NCBI GenBank assembly: GCA_029555885.1
Contig: JAKPQT010000326.1
Span: 1 to 14,246 of the forward strand
Length of the DNA: 14,246 bases
Direction: 5' to 3'
From: Chloroflexota bacterium
GTDB lineage: Bacteria > Chloroflexota > Anaerolineae > CG2-30-64-16
Position numbers and translations under genes: made by a program. Under the pieces are notes generated by a model that was not told the origin of the DNA, did no database searches, and was given only the letters and a program-made list of their open reading frames with translations. This document shows positions 13,925 to 14,246 of this stretch, piece by piece (the first letter of the stretch is position 1; every line of letters begins with the position of its first letter).

Positions 13925-14246
13925 GCCACTACGTCCTGGACGCCCGCACGGCCACGCCGCATTTTCCCGGCATCGGGCGTTATGTCACCAGCCTGGCGCA
14001 GGCCCTTGTGCCGCAGCTGCGGCCCGGCGAGCGGCTGACCCTGCTCTGCCACCCGGACCATCCCATCTCGCTGCCGGCGGGAGGCGCGGTGCAGGTGTAC
14101 CCGCTGGCCGTCTCGCCCTTCTCGCTCGCGCAGCAGTGGGCCGTGCCGGGCCTGCTGCGGCGGCTGGCCGCGGACCTCTACCACAGCCCGTATTACCTGA
14201 TGCCCTACCGGCCCGGTGTGCGCACAGTGCTGACCGTCTACGACGT
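13921..14246 (+). CDS. Glycosyltransferase, GT4 family, 5' part (runs off window)
   Basis: An open frame starts at ATG 13921, overlapping the previous stop (ATGA), and continues to the window end without a stop, giving 108 complete codons. The translation begins [20 protein letters not shown] and later has [12 protein letters not shown] and TVLTVYD. These correspond to the N-terminal acceptor domain of the two GT4 enzymes before it ([21 protein letters not shown]). It is thus a third, more distant member of the array. The donor-binding half lies outside the window, so catalytic residues cannot be checked. Confidence 0.85.
   Translation, partial: MSHYVLDARTATPHFPGIGRYVTSLAQALVPQLRPGERLTLLCHPDHPISLPAGGAVQVYPLAVSPFSLAQQWAVPGLLRRLAADLYHSPYYLMPYRPGVRTVLTVYD

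Overview
This window looks like a chromosomal piece of a GC-rich bacterium, most probably a member of Chloroflexota (Anaerolineae/Caldilineae-like). The taxon is an inference from protein style and from short degenerate tandem and palindromic repeats in the intergenic spaces; no marker gene fixes it. Every gene I can support lies on the + strand. I see no insertion sequence, no CRISPR array, no rRNA and no integrase.

Region 1 (1-5076) is mostly housekeeping. It holds the 3' part of a DinG/XPD-type helicase, a repeat-rich spacer (1058-1263), efp (elongation factor P) behind a near-consensus promoter and a leader hairpin, and tRNA-Thr(CGT) with its own promoter and intrinsic terminator. These are followed by a coupled pair of membrane-protein genes and uridine kinase (udk). 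The membrane pair resembles ResB and CcsA of system II cytochrome c maturation, but the residues expected to handle haem appear to be missing.

Region 2 (5187-14246) is a surface-polysaccharide locus, tightly packed apart from a few spacers of about 75-115 bases. It encodes an N-acetyltransferase, a PLP sugar aminotransferase and a non-hydrolysing 2-epimerase that match WbpD/WlbB, WbpE/WlbC and WbpI/WlbD. Together these fit the last three steps to UDP-2,3-diacetamido-2,3-dideoxy-mannuronate. A second hexapeptide acyltransferase, a Wzx-like flippase and four GT4-type glycosyltransferases follow, the last one cut by the window edge. The two steps expected before them (UDP-GlcNAc 6-dehydrogenase and the 3-dehydrogenase) are not in the window. 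Nor are an initiating sugar-phosphate transferase or a polymerase, so the locus probably continues to the right.

A small, AT-richer ribbon-helix-helix antitoxin gene with its own promoter, and no toxin partner, sits between two tandem paralogous glycosyltransferase genes. The points most worth a second look are the ResB/CcsA-like pair without haem motifs, the orphan antitoxin inside the glycosyltransferase array, the flippase gene that seems to start at a CTG overlapping the upstream stop, and three different families of small intergenic repeats.
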